Program-made: the position numbers and the translations under genes
The notes under the pieces: model-generated
Databases searched by the model: none
What the model was told of the DNA's origin: nothing
The model's input: the letters and a program-made list of their open reading frames with translations, nothing else
Assembly (NCBI RefSeq): GCF_003208655.1
Contig: NZ_QKLU01000008.1
Location: 248,001 to 312,000 of the forward strand
Origin: Pedobacter nutrimenti
GTDB taxonomy: Bacteria > Bacteroidota > Bacteroidia > Sphingobacteriales > Sphingobacteriaceae
DNA: 64,000 nucleotides
Reading direction: 5' to 3'
Part shown: piece after piece, positions 24,942 through 32,679 of the stretch
Layout: each line of letters begins with the position of its first letter
Position numbering within the stretch: the first letter of the stretch is position 1

Positions 24942-25507
24942 TGACTTACGTACCAAGATTAAAAAGTAAATATAAAGAGGAAATTGTAACTGCACTTAAA
25001 GATAAGTTTGCTTACAAAAGTGTTATGCAGGTTCCTAAGTTAGTAAAGATCTCGATCAACCAGGGTGTTGGACGTTTCTCTGTAACTGACAAGAAGATCA
25101 TTGACAGTTCTATTGTAGAAATGACTACAATCGCAGGACAGCAGGCAGTAGGTGCGAAATCTAAAAAAGATATTTCAAACTTTAAATTGCGTAAAGGTAT
25201 GCCGGTAGGTGTGCGTGTAACTTTACGTGACAACAACATGTTTGAGTTTTTAGATCGTTTAATTTCCGTAGCTTTGCCACGTATCCGTGACTTCAAAGGT
25301 ATCAATGATAAAGGTTTTGATGGAAAAGGTAATTACACTTTAGGTGTAACTGAGCAAATCATCTTCCCTGAGATCAACATCGACAAAATCAATAAGATTT
25401 TAGGTATGGACATTACATTTGTAACAACTGCTACTAATGATGTTGAAGCATTGGAACTTTTAAAACAATTTGGATTACCGTTTAAAAATCAAAACACAAA
25501 TCAATAA
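24941..25507 (+). CDS. rplE: 50S ribosomal protein L5
   Basis: The 188-residue 5S rRNA-binding protein has KLVKISINQGVGRFSV, FKLRKGMPVGVRVTLR and NYTLGVTEQIIFPEINIDKI. It overlaps both neighbours by 1 base, giving tight coupling across rplX-rplE-rpsN. The E. coli S8 target sits between rplX and rplE; here that junction has no room for one. Confidence 0.98.
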   Translation: MTYVPRLKSKYKEEIVTALKDKFAYKSVMQVPKLVKISINQGVGRFSVTDKKIIDSSIVEMTTIAGQQAVGAKSKKDISNFKLRKGMPVGVRVTLRDNNMFEFLDRLISVALPRIRDFKGINDKGFDGKGNYTLGVTEQIIFPEINIDKINKILGMDITFVTTATNDVEALELLKQFGLPFKNQNTNQ

Positions 25508-25776
25508 TGGCAAAAGAAGGAGTAAAAGCTCGCGAAGTTAAGCGCCAAAGATTGGTCGCTAAGTTTGCAGAAAAACGTGCAGAATTAAAAGCTGCAGGTG
25601 ATTACGAAGGACTTGATAAGTTGCCTAAAAACTCATCAGCTGTTCGTTTGCACAACCGTTGCAAAATTACTGGCCGTCCTCGTGGTTATATGCGTACCTT
25701 TGGTATTTCAAGGGTATTGTTCCGCGACATGGCTTTAGCAGGAAAAATTCCTGGAGTAAGAAAAGCCAGCTGGTAA
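25507..25776 (+). CDS. rpsN: 30S ribosomal protein S14 (zinc-free form)
   Basis: The 89-residue long form without the two CxxC zinc pairs; only one cysteine remains (NRCKITGRPRGYMRTFGISR). The C terminus LAGKIPGVRKASW is canonical. A 129-base structured gap separates it from rpsH. Confidence 0.98.
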   Translation: MAKEGVKAREVKRQRLVAKFAEKRAELKAAGDYEGLDKLPKNSSAVRLHNRCKITGRPRGYMRTFGISRVLFRDMALAGKIPGVRKASW

Positions 25777-25786
25777 AACCGTATTT

Positions 25787-25876
25787 ACGTTAGAGCAACT
25801 CTGCCCATAGCAGAGGCTCTAACGTTATTGCGTAAAATAAGTATTAACCGATGGAAGGTCGTTCCGAATGGGTCGG
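25787..25876 (+). promoter_or_regulatory. Two-hairpin leader ahead of rpsH
   Basis: The first hairpin (25787-25825) has a 10-bp stem (ACGTTAGAGC/GCTCTAACGT), a two-A bulge on the 5' side and a further 6-bp stem (CTCTGC/GCAGAG) closing a CCATA loop. The second (25848-25876) pairs CCGA with TCGG around an inner GGAA/TTCC stem. No T tract follows. The position directly before rpsH, in a cluster otherwise spaced by a few bases, suggests an autoregulatory site, plausibly for S8; this is inference. Confidence 0.7.
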
Positions 25877-25905
25877 AAAGGAAACCACTATCACAACTAC
25901 ATAAA

Positions 25906-26304
25906 ATGAATACAGATCCAATAGCAGATTATCTTACAAGAGTAAGAAATGCCATTAAGGCAAATCACAGAATTGTAGAAATTCCTGCATCAAATCTTAA
26001 AAAGGAAATTACGAAAGTACTTTTTGACAAAGGTTACATCGCAAACTACAAGTTTGAAGACACGAATACTCAAGGCGTGATTAAAATCGCACTTAAGTAT
26101 AACGCCATTACTAAAATTCCTGCAATCCGTACCTTAGTACGTATCAGTAAACCAGGTTTAAGGCAATATGCTGGTGTTGAAAATATGCCAAGAGTATTAA
26201 ATGGTTTGGGTATCGCTATCTTATCTACTTCTAAAGGTGTAATGACCGATAAAGAAGCAGCCAAGTTGAACATTGGTGGCGAAGTTTTGTGTCACGTTTA
26301 TTAA
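25906..26304 (+). CDS. rpsH: 30S ribosomal protein S8
   Basis: The 132-residue protein (MNTDPIADYLTRVRNAIKAN) is intact to the C-terminal STSKGVMTDKEA and GGEVLCHVY. The ATG at 25906 is chosen; a longer frame from a TTG at 25828 would translate the hairpin leader. S8 binds 16S helix 21 and, in enterobacteria, represses its operon through an mRNA mimic of that helix. Confidence 0.98.
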   Translation: MNTDPIADYLTRVRNAIKANHRIVEIPASNLKKEITKVLFDKGYIANYKFEDTNTQGVIKIALKYNAITKIPAIRTLVRISKPGLRQYAGVENMPRVLNGLGIAILSTSKGVMTDKEAAKLNIGGEVLCHVY

Positions 26305-26322
26305 TTAAAGGAGGATAGCAAA

Positions 26323-26880
26323 ATGTCAAGAATAGGAAAAGCCCCGATTAATATCCCAGCAGGTGTAACAATTACCGTATCTAAGGATAACGTTGTAACT
26401 GTTAAAGGTCCAAAAGGAGAATTAACACAAGCAGTTGATTCAGATATCACTGTAAGCCAGGAAGATGGTGTACTGACTGTACAACGTCCTACAGAGCAAA
26501 AAAGACACAAAGCATTGCACGGTTTATACCGTTCACTGTTAAACAATATGGTTGTTGGTGTAACAGAAGGTTATAAATTAGAGCAAGAATTAGTAGGTGT
26601 TGGTTACCGTGCTACAAACACAGGTAATACACTTGATCTTGTTTTAGGTTATTCTCACCACTATGTTTTCCAATTACCGGTAGAGATTAAAGTAACAACA
26701 ACTTCTGAGAAAGGTCAGACTCCTAAAATCATTTTGGAGAGTATTGATAAACAACTGATCGGTCAGGTAGCAGCGAAAATCCGCTCATTACGTGCACCAG
26801 AGCCATATAAAGGTAAAGGTATCAAGTTTGTTGGCGAAGTGTTAAGAAGAAAAGCAGGTAAATCAGCTTCTAAAAAATAA
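26323..26880 (+). CDS. rplF: 50S ribosomal protein L6
   Basis: The 185-residue protein with two similar domains starts MSRIGKAPINIPAGVTITV and keeps LRAPEPYKGKGIKFVGEVLR at the C terminus. A full AAGGAGG (26308-26314) lies 8 bases before the ATG, one of the few strong Shine-Dalgarno sites in the cluster. Confidence 0.98.
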   Translation: MSRIGKAPINIPAGVTITVSKDNVVTVKGPKGELTQAVDSDITVSQEDGVLTVQRPTEQKRHKALHGLYRSLLNNMVVGVTEGYKLEQELVGVGYRATNTGNTLDLVLGYSHHYVFQLPVEIKVTTTSEKGQTPKIILESIDKQLIGQVAAKIRSLRAPEPYKGKGIKFVGEVLRRKAGKSASKK

Positions 26881-26885
26881 TCATC

Positions 26886-27239
26886 ATGGCAGGGAAAAAA
26901 TTATCTCGTAGAGATCGTATAAAAAAAGGAATCAGAAAAAGATTAACAGGTTCCGAAAACCGTCCACGTTTATCGGTTTATAGAAGCAATAAAGGGATTT
27001 ATGCTCAAATCATTAACGATGTAACCGGTAACACATTGGTGTCAGCATCATCTTTATCCAAAGATTTTTCTGGTAACGGTAACAAATCAGAGCAATCTGT
27101 AGCTGTAGGTAAACTGGTAGCGGAAAAAGCAATTGCAGCTGGTATTAAAGAAGTTGTTTTCGATAGAAATGGCTACTTATACCACGGACGCGTAAAATCG
27201 TTGGCAGAAGGTGCCCGCGAAGCTGGTTTAGTATTTTAA
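26886..27239 (+). CDS. rplR: 50S ribosomal protein L18
   Basis: The 117-residue 5S rRNA-binding protein (SRRDRIKKGIRKRLTGSENR, RLSVYRSNKGIYAQIINDV) ends FDRNGYLYHGRVKSLAEGAR and so on. It starts 5 bases after rplF. Confidence 0.98.
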   Translation: MAGKKLSRRDRIKKGIRKRLTGSENRPRLSVYRSNKGIYAQIINDVTGNTLVSASSLSKDFSGNGNKSEQSVAVGKLVAEKAIAAGIKEVVFDRNGYLYHGRVKSLAEGAREAGLVF

Positions 27240-27257
27240 TCTGAAAATAGGATAAGA

Positions 27258-27776
27258 ATGTCAACTATCAATATAAAAAGAGTTAAGACTAGCGAGATCG
27301 AATTAAAAGATCGTTTAGTTAGCATACAGCGTGTTGCCAAAGTAACCAAAGGCGGACGTACTTTCAGCTTCTCAGCTATCGTAGTTGTTGGAGATGAAAA
27401 CGGAATCGTTGGTTATGGTTTAGGTAAGGCGAAAGAGGTAACTGAAGCCATTGCTAAAGGCATCGATGATGCTAAAAAGAATTTGGTAAAAGTTCCTTTG
27501 CTGAAAGGTACTGTTCCTCACGAGCAGATCGGTAAATTTTCAGGTGGTTTTGTATTAATCAAACCAGCTGCAGTAGGTACCGGTGTAATTGCTGGTGGTG
27601 CGATGCGTGCCGTATTAGAGAGTGCAGGGGTACATAACGTATTGGCAAAATCAAAAGGTTCTTCTAACCCGCACAACGTGGTTAAAGCGACTGTTGATGC
27701 ATTGACCAAAATGCGCGATGCTTACACTGTAGCTCAGCACAGGGGTGTAGATTTAAATAAAGTTTTTAACGGATAA
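27258..27776 (+). CDS. rpsE: 30S ribosomal protein S5
   Basis: The 172-residue protein has the double-stranded-RNA-binding N-terminal domain (ELKDRLVSIQRVAKVTKGGR) and VVGDENGIVGYGLGKAKEV. The spectinomycin loop region (KVTKGGRTFSFSA) is unaltered. rpmD follows after 4 bases. Confidence 0.98.
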   Translation: MSTINIKRVKTSEIELKDRLVSIQRVAKVTKGGRTFSFSAIVVVGDENGIVGYGLGKAKEVTEAIAKGIDDAKKNLVKVPLLKGTVPHEQIGKFSGGFVLIKPAAVGTGVIAGGAMRAVLESAGVHNVLAKSKGSSNPHNVVKATVDALTKMRDAYTVAQHRGVDLNKVFNG

Positions 27777-27780
27777 TATT

Positions 27781-27960
27781 ATGGCGAAGATCAAAATAAC
27801 CCAGGTAAAAAGCATTATCGACAGAAGCGAACGCCAAAAGAGAACAATGCAGGCTTTAGGTTTAACAAAATTAAACCAAAGCGTAGAGGTTGAAGCAACA
27901 GCTGCCATTATAGGTATGGTTAGAAAGGTAAATCACCTGGTAGCTATAGAGAGTTTATAA
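27781..27960 (+). CDS. rpmD: 50S ribosomal protein L30
   Basis: A 59-residue protein, too short for many ORF screens: MAKIKITQVKSIIDRSERQK, then TMQALGLTKLNQSVEVEATA and the end NHLVAIESL. The order of basic N-terminal strand, QALGL turn and C-terminal strand matches L30. It closes the first part of the spc block; a 110-base gap with a large hairpin follows. Confidence 0.96.
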   Translation: MAKIKITQVKSIIDRSERQKRTMQALGLTKLNQSVEVEATAAIIGMVRKVNHLVAIESL

Positions 27961-27962
27961 TT

Positions 27963-28009
27963 ATAAAGGTTGTTTAAAATATAATATATTTATATTTTGC
28001 AACCTTTAT
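27963..28009 (+). promoter_or_regulatory. Long hairpin with embedded promoter-like box, between rpmD and rplO
   Basis: ATAAAGGTTG (27963-27972) pairs with CAACCTTTAT (28000-28009). Inside, AAAATATAA (27976-27984) pairs with TTATATTTT (27990-27998) around a 5-base loop. The right half reads TATATTTTGCAACC, close to the infA promoter box, with a TTG 18 bases upstream, so an internal promoter is possible. Confidence 0.65.
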
Positions 28010-28022
28010 TATATGTTTAACC

Positions 28023-28054
28023 GTTGTCCCTGATTAGTGAAAGCGAAGGGCAAC
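28023..28054 (+). promoter_or_regulatory. Hairpin in the rplO leader
   Basis: GTTG (28023-28026) pairs with CAAC (28051-28054), and CCCT (28028-28031) with AGGG (28047-28050), with one bulged T and a 15-base loop. It ends 16 bases before the rplO ATG, so it could affect initiation. Confidence 0.5.
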
Positions 28055-28070
28055 ACAATAAGTTTCAAAA

Positions 28071-28517
28071 ATGAACTTAAGTAATTTAAAACCTGCATCA
28101 GGTTCTACTAAAAATAGTAAAAGAATTGGTCGTGGTACTGGTTCTGGTCGTGGTGGTACTTCCACTCGTGGTCATAAAGGTGCCGGATCTCGTTCAGGTC
28201 ATTCCACTAAAGTTGGATTTGAAGGTGGTCAGATGCCTTTACAGCGCCGTGTGCCTAAAGTAGGTTTCAAACCAATTAACCGTGTGGAATACGTAGGCGT
28301 CAACTTAGACGTTTTACAAGGTTTGGCTGAAAAATTTAACTTAACTAGCATAGATTTTACTACCTTGCAACAACATGGGTTGGCATCTAAAAATGACTTA
28401 GTAAAAGTTTTAGGTCGTGGTGAGGTTAAATCTAAATTAGAGGTTAAAGCACATGCTTTTTCTGCAACCGCACAAAAAGCTATTGAGGCTGCTGGTGGCT
28501 CAATCGAAAAATTGTAA
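28071..28517 (+). CDS. rplO: 50S ribosomal protein L15
   Basis: The 148-residue protein has the Gly/Arg-rich N-terminal extension (SKRIGRGTGSGRGGTSTRGH, KGAGSRSGHSTKVGFEGGQM) that threads into 23S rRNA. It is the first gene of a block with secY and map; secY starts 3 bases downstream. Confidence 0.98.
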   Translation: MNLSNLKPASGSTKNSKRIGRGTGSGRGGTSTRGHKGAGSRSGHSTKVGFEGGQMPLQRRVPKVGFKPINRVEYVGVNLDVLQGLAEKFNLTSIDFTTLQQHGLASKNDLVKVLGRGEVKSKLEVKAHAFSATAQKAIEAAGGSIEKL

Positions 28518-28520
28518 TTA

Positions 28521-29858
28521 ATGAAGAAGCTGTTTACTACTTTAAGTAATATTTGGAAAATTCAAGAATTGAAAGAGCGTATATTATTTACGCTCATCAT
28601 TCTTTTGGTTTATAGATTTGTTTCACACGTGGTTCTTCCAGGTGTGGATGCAACTGCCTTAGGCAATAATGAAAAATCAGGTCTTTTAGGTCTATTGGAT
28701 ATGTTTGCCGGCGGATCTTTCTCTCGGGTCTCGATCTTAGCCTTGGGTGTTATGCCTTATATTTCTGCGTCCATTGTAGTTCAGTTATTAGGAATTGCTG
28801 TCCCTTCTTTCCAGAAAATGCAAAAAGAAGGAGAAAGCGGCAGGAACAAATTAAATCAGATTACCAGGTATTTGACCGTGGCCATTACTGCAGTTCAGGC
28901 AGTAGGTTATGTGAAAACACAGGTGCCAACTGAAGCCATTATCATCAACCATACGCTTTTCTTTGTGGTCTCTACTTTCGTTCTTTCTGCAGGTACATTA
29001 TTTGTCATGTGGTTGGGAGAGAAGATTACAGATAAAGGTATTGGTAACGGTATTTCACTGATCATTATGGTTGGTATTATAGCCCGTTTACCGATTGCTT
29101 TGCAACAAGAGATCAGCTCACGTCTTGTTGGTGAGGGTGGTGGACTAATTGCCCTGGTACTGGAAATCGCTGCCTTATTTGGTGTTGTGATGTTTACGAT
29201 CATGATTGTACAAGGTGTACGTAAAGTGCCGGTACAGTATGCAAAACGTATTGTAGGCAACAGACAATTCGGCGGTGTAAGACAATACATCCCATTGAAG
29301 GTAAATGCTGCTGGTGTAATGCCGATCATTTTTGCTCAGGCACTGATGTTCATACCTGCAACTTTAACACAGTTTTTCCCTTCTTTGCAAAATTCATGGT
29401 TAATCCAGTTCAGTGATTATACTTCACTGGCCTATAGCTTAACATTCGCATTTTTAATTATTGCATTTACGTTTTTCTATACGGCAATTACAGTTAATCC
29501 GACTCAAATGTCTGATGATATGAAGAAAAATGGTGGTTTCATTCCTGGTATTAAGCCAGGTCTGTCAACTTCATCATTTATTGATGATGTGATTTCCAAG
29601 ATCACCTTCCCGGGTGCAATCTTCCTGGCAATCATTGCTATTTTGCCTTCTATCGCAGTTAAATTTGGTATTAAATCTGAATTTGCACACTTCTACGGAG
29701 GTACCTCATTATTGATCCTGGTAGGGGTTGTTTTGGATACGCTGCAGCAGGTGGAGAGTTATTTGTTAATGCGTCACTATGATGGTTTGATGAAAACCGG
29801 AAGAGTAACTGGTCGTACAGGTATTCCTGCTGCCAGCGGTAGTAACGCAGTGATTTAA
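28521..29858 (+). CDS. secY: Protein translocase subunit SecY
   Basis: The 445-residue channel subunit of the Sec translocon has ten predicted membrane helices. Visible signatures are the plug region after FAGGSFSRVSILALGVMPYI, ISASIVVQLLGI (lateral gate, TM2), the cytosolic loop VQGVRKVPVQYAKRIVG with the conserved basic cluster that contacts SecA and the ribosome, and FYTAITVNPTQMSDDMKKNG. It lies in the conserved place after rplO. map follows after 8 bases, so secretion and N-terminal Met removal are co-expressed with ribosomal proteins. Confidence 0.98.
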   Translation: MKKLFTTLSNIWKIQELKERILFTLIILLVYRFVSHVVLPGVDATALGNNEKSGLLGLLDMFAGGSFSRVSILALGVMPYISASIVVQLLGIAVPSFQKMQKEGESGRNKLNQITRYLTVAITAVQAVGYVKTQVPTEAIIINHTLFFVVSTFVLSAGTLFVMWLGEKITDKGIGNGISLIIMVGIIARLPIALQQEISSRLVGEGGGLIALVLEIAALFGVVMFTIMIVQGVRKVPVQYAKRIVGNRQFGGVRQYIPLKVNAAGVMPIIFAQALMFIPATLTQFFPSLQNSWLIQFSDYTSLAYSLTFAFLIIAFTFFYTAITVNPTQMSDDMKKNGGFIPGIKPGLSTSSFIDDVISKITFPGAIFLAIIAILPSIAVKFGIKSEFAHFYGGTSLLILVGVVLDTLQQVESYLLMRHYDGLMKTGRVTGRTGIPAASGSNAVI

Positions 29859-29866
29859 GATTAAGG

Positions 29867-30655
29867 ATGTCGAAGATTTATTATAAGTCTGCGGAAGAAA
29901 TCGAACTCATCAGAGAGAGTTCCTTACTGGTTTCCAAAACCCTGGCCGAAATTGCCAAAGTGATTGGACCTGGAATGACAACGATGAGCTTAAATAATTT
30001 AGGAGAAACCTTTATAAGAGACAATGGAGGAATACCTGCATTTTTGAATTATAATGGTTTCCCTTATTCTTTATGTATCTCTCCAAACGATCAGGTTGTC
30101 CATGGTTTTCCAAGTGATTATGTGATACAGGAGGGAGATTTAATTTCTGTAGATTGCGGGGTCATTAAAAATGATTTTTTTGGTGATTCAGCTTATACAT
30201 TCGCGATTGGTGAAATTGATGCTGAAAAGCAGAAGCTGATAGATATTACAAAACAATGTCTGGATGCCGGGGTAGAAAAAGCAGTGGTCGGATCCCGTAT
30301 TGGGGATGTGGGTTATGCGGTTCAAAAGCTGGCAGAAGACAATGGTTTTGGTGTGGTTAGGGAATTGGTAGGACATGGGGTTGGTAAACAGCTGCATGAA
30401 AAACCAGAGGTTCCTAATTACGGTAAACGTGGTAGTGGGATTAAGTTAGAGGAAGGTATGGTAATTGCCATAGAACCAATGATTAATGCTGGTACCGCTA
30501 ATATTAAATTTTGGTCAGATGGTTGGACTGTTACCAGTAAGGACAACAGGCCATCGGCACATTTTGAACATACAGTTGCCGTCAAAAAGGGGAAAGCAGA
30601 TGTTTTATCGACCTTTTCACTTATTGAAGAAGTTTTAAATAAAAAAAGTAAATAA
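29867..30655 (+). CDS. map: Type I methionine aminopeptidase
   Basis: The 262-residue metalloprotease removes initiator methionine. Metal ligands are all present: Asp in VDCGVIKNDFFGDSAYTF (two), His in GHGVGKQLHEKPEVPNYG, Glu in AIEPMIN and Glu in HFEHTVAV; the substrate-binding His is in VVHGFP. There is no N-terminal zinc-finger extension, so it is the short bacterial subtype. It ends 67 bases before infA, in a gap with its own -7 element. Confidence 0.97.
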   Translation: MSKIYYKSAEEIELIRESSLLVSKTLAEIAKVIGPGMTTMSLNNLGETFIRDNGGIPAFLNYNGFPYSLCISPNDQVVHGFPSDYVIQEGDLISVDCGVIKNDFFGDSAYTFAIGEIDAEKQKLIDITKQCLDAGVEKAVVGSRIGDVGYAVQKLAEDNGFGVVRELVGHGVGKQLHEKPEVPNYGKRGSGIKLEEGMVIAIEPMINAGTANIKFWSDGWTVTSKDNRPSAHFEHTVAVKKGKADVLSTFSLIEEVLNKKSK

Positions 30656-30670
30656 TTAAAATTTTTTATT

Positions 30671-30678
30671 TAATTTTG
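30671..30678 (+). promoter_or_regulatory. Promoter -7 element ahead of infA
   Basis: TAATTTTG at 30671-30678 matches TAnnTTTG and continues CAACCCTG, like other start regions here. No TTTG lies at the -33 distance, only an A-rich tract, so a weak or differently controlled promoter within the cluster is likely. Confidence 0.5.
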
Positions 30679-30722
30679 CAACCCTGTTTAATAGCAGCTA
30701 ATTAAGTAAAAATCAAGATTAT

Positions 30723-30941
30723 ATGGCTAAACAAGCCTCAATTGAACAAGACGGTGTAATAAGAGAAGCATTATCAAATGCAATGTTTCGGGTTGAACTT
30801 GAAAACGGGCATGAGATAATAGCACATATTTCGGGAAAAATGAGGATGCACTACATCAAAATTTTGCCCGGAGATAAAGTAAAATTAGAGATGTCGCCTT
30901 ACGATTTATCAAAAGGCAGGATTACTTATAGATATAAATAA
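30723..30941 (+). CDS. infA: Translation initiation factor IF-1
   Basis: The 72-residue OB-fold protein (MAKQASIEQDGVIREALSNA, FRVELENGHEIIAHISGKMR, SPYDLSKGRITYRYK) is a full-length match to the family. It blocks the A site during initiation. It is followed by rpmJ after 1 base. Confidence 0.98.
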   Translation: MAKQASIEQDGVIREALSNAMFRVELENGHEIIAHISGKMRMHYIKILPGDKVKLEMSPYDLSKGRITYRYK

Positions 30942-30942
30942 A

Positions 30943-31059
30943 ATGAAAGTTAGGTCATCAATTAAAAAACGTAGCGCGGATTGCAAGGTTATTCGTCGTA
31001 AAGGTAAACTTTACGTTATCAACAAGAAAAACCCTAAGTACAAGCAACGTCAGGGATAA
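30943..31059 (+). CDS. rpmJ: 50S ribosomal protein L36, zinc ligands lost
   Basis: A 38-residue protein (MKVRSSIKKRSADCKVIRRK, then GKLYVINKKNPKYKQRQG). Of the CxxC...C...H zinc ribbon seen in E. coli L36, only one cysteine (Cys14) remains; the others are Arg/Ser, Asn/Lys and Tyr. This is the zinc-independent form. It is too short for many ORF screens but placed exactly where expected, after infA. Confidence 0.97.
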   Translation: MKVRSSIKKRSADCKVIRRKGKLYVINKKNPKYKQRQG

Positions 31060-31141
31060 GAAATTATTGAAGTATGATTGGATTGAATGTACAGGTTACT
31101 CAATCTGTCGTTTAATCAAATAATCAACATTAGTATAAAAT

Positions 31142-31519
31142 ATGGCAAGGATATCAGGTATAGATTTACCAAGAAACAAAAGAGGCGAAATTGGATTAAC
31201 TTACATCTATGGTGTAGGTAGATCAACTGCTCAACGTATATTAACGGAAGCAGGTATCGATTTAAGCAAAAAAGTACAGGACTGGTCTGATGATGAGTTA
31301 TCAGCAATCCGTACCATCATCAACGACCAGATCAAAGTAGAAGGTGCTTTGCGTTCTGAAGTTCAGTTGAATATTAAACGTTTAATGGATATCGGCTGTT
31401 ACCGCGGTTTACGTCACAGAAAAGGATTGCCGGTACGTGGTCAGCGTACTAAAAACAATTCTCGTACTCGTAAAGGCAAGAGAAAAACAGTTGCTAACAA
31501 GAAAAAAGCTACTAAATAA
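31142..31519 (+). CDS. rpsM: 30S ribosomal protein S13
   Basis: The 125-residue protein (MARISGIDLPRNKRGEIGLT, YGVGRSTAQRILTEAGIDLS) has the basic tail RGQRTKNNSRTRKGKRKTV. It contacts the P-site tRNA and 23S bridge B1. The 82-base leader carries a small GATTGA/TCAATC hairpin (31081-31105). Confidence 0.98.
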   Translation: MARISGIDLPRNKRGEIGLTYIYGVGRSTAQRILTEAGIDLSKKVQDWSDDELSAIRTIINDQIKVEGALRSEVQLNIKRLMDIGCYRGLRHRKGLPVRGQRTKNNSRTRKGKRKTVANKKKATK

Positions 31520-31537
31520 TAGTAGTATCGTATAATT

Positions 31538-31927
31538 ATGGCTAAAAGTAAAAAAGTAACCAAAAAGCGTATTGTTGTGATTGAGCCTGTTGGTCAGGCA
31601 CACATCAATGCTACTTTTAACAATATCATTGTTACCTTAACAAATAACAACGGTCAAACTATTTCATGGTCTTCAGCAGGTAAAATGGGATTCAAGGGTT
31701 CTAAAAAGAACACTCCTTATGCTGCCGGACAAGCTGCATCTGATTGCGGTAAAGTAGCATTTGACTTAGGTCTGCGTAAAGTAGAGGTATTTGTAAAAGG
31801 TCCGGGTTCAGGTCGTGAGTCTGCAATCAGAACATTGCAGGTAGCAGGTCTTGAAGTAACCTCGATCAAAGATATTACCCCACTTCCTCACAACGGTTGT
31901 CGTCCACCGAAAAAGAGAAGAGTTTAA
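31538..31927 (+). CDS. rpsK: 30S ribosomal protein S11
   Basis: The 129-residue platform protein has HINATFNNIIVTLTNNNGQT, GFKGSKKNTPYAAGQAASDC, VKGPGSGRESAIRTLQ and the terminal HNGCRPPKKRRV. It follows rpsM after 18 bases. Confidence 0.98.
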   Translation: MAKSKKVTKKRIVVIEPVGQAHINATFNNIIVTLTNNNGQTISWSSAGKMGFKGSKKNTPYAAGQAASDCGKVAFDLGLRKVEVFVKGPGSGRESAIRTLQVAGLEVTSIKDITPLPHNGCRPPKKRRV

Positions 31928-31992
31928 TTTATTAATTTTTAAAGCTAAGAGTCTGCAGCTACAGGTTGCATGATACTTTAAAACAAAAAGAA

Positions 31993-32601
31993 ATGGCAAG
32001 ATATACAGGACCAAAATCCAAAATCGCGCGTAAATTCAGAGAGCCAATTTTCGGCCCTGATAAAGTATTAGATAGAAAAAATTATCCTCCTGGACAGCAT
32101 GGTGCTTCCAAAAGAAGAGGTAAACAATCAGAGTACGCTGTACAGTTAATGGAAAAACAGAAAGTGAAATATACTTATGGTGTATTAGAGCGTCAGTTCC
32201 GTAACTTGTTTACAAAAGCGTCATCACGTCAGGGCATTACCGGTGATAACTTATTGCAATTATTAGAAGCCCGTTTAGATAATACTGTATACAGATTAGG
32301 TATTGCAACTACACGTTCAGCTGCACGTCAGTTAGTTAGCCATAAACACGTAACAGTGAATGGTGAAGTGGTCAATATTCCTTCTTATCAGTTAAAGGCA
32401 GGTGATGTTATTGCAGTTCGCGAGAAATCAAAAACATTAGAAGCAATCACGAACTCTGTTGCTGGTAGAACAATCAATAAATTCAATTGGTTGGATTGGG
32501 ATGCAAGAGAACTTACTGGTAAGTTCCTGGCTTATCCAAACCGCGATGAGATTCCGGAAAATATAAAAGAGAACCTTATAGTAGAGTTATACTCTAAGTA
32601 A
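31993..32601 (+). CDS. rpsD: 30S ribosomal protein S4
   Basis: The protein is 202 residues from the ATG at 31993 (MARYTGPKSKIARKFREPIF). An upstream start at 31966 is not family-like. The S4 RNA-binding domain (RLDNTVYRLGIATTRSAARQ) is intact and no N-terminal cysteine zinc site is present. S4 is the usual repressor of the alpha operon. A terminator-like hairpin follows before rpoA. Confidence 0.98.
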   Translation: MARYTGPKSKIARKFREPIFGPDKVLDRKNYPPGQHGASKRRGKQSEYAVQLMEKQKVKYTYGVLERQFRNLFTKASSRQGITGDNLLQLLEARLDNTVYRLGIATTRSAARQLVSHKHVTVNGEVVNIPSYQLKAGDVIAVREKSKTLEAITNSVAGRTINKFNWLDWDARELTGKFLAYPNRDEIPENIKENLIVELYSK

Positions 32602-32609
32602 TCATCTTA

Positions 32610-32640
32610 ATTAACTGCCTTCGGGCAGTTAATTTTTTTT
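32610..32640 (+). terminator. Terminator-like hairpin between rpsD and rpoA
   Basis: A perfect 10-bp stem (ATTAACTGCC/GGCAGTTAAT, 32610-32619 and 32624-32633) is closed by a TTCG tetraloop and followed by eight T bases (32633-32640). By all sequence criteria this is an intrinsic terminator, yet rpoA starts only 40 bases later and has no clear promoter. Partial termination is likely. Confidence 0.88.
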
Positions 32641-32679
32641 GCGTTACAAAAATTTAATAACGATCTAAAAACATTATAA

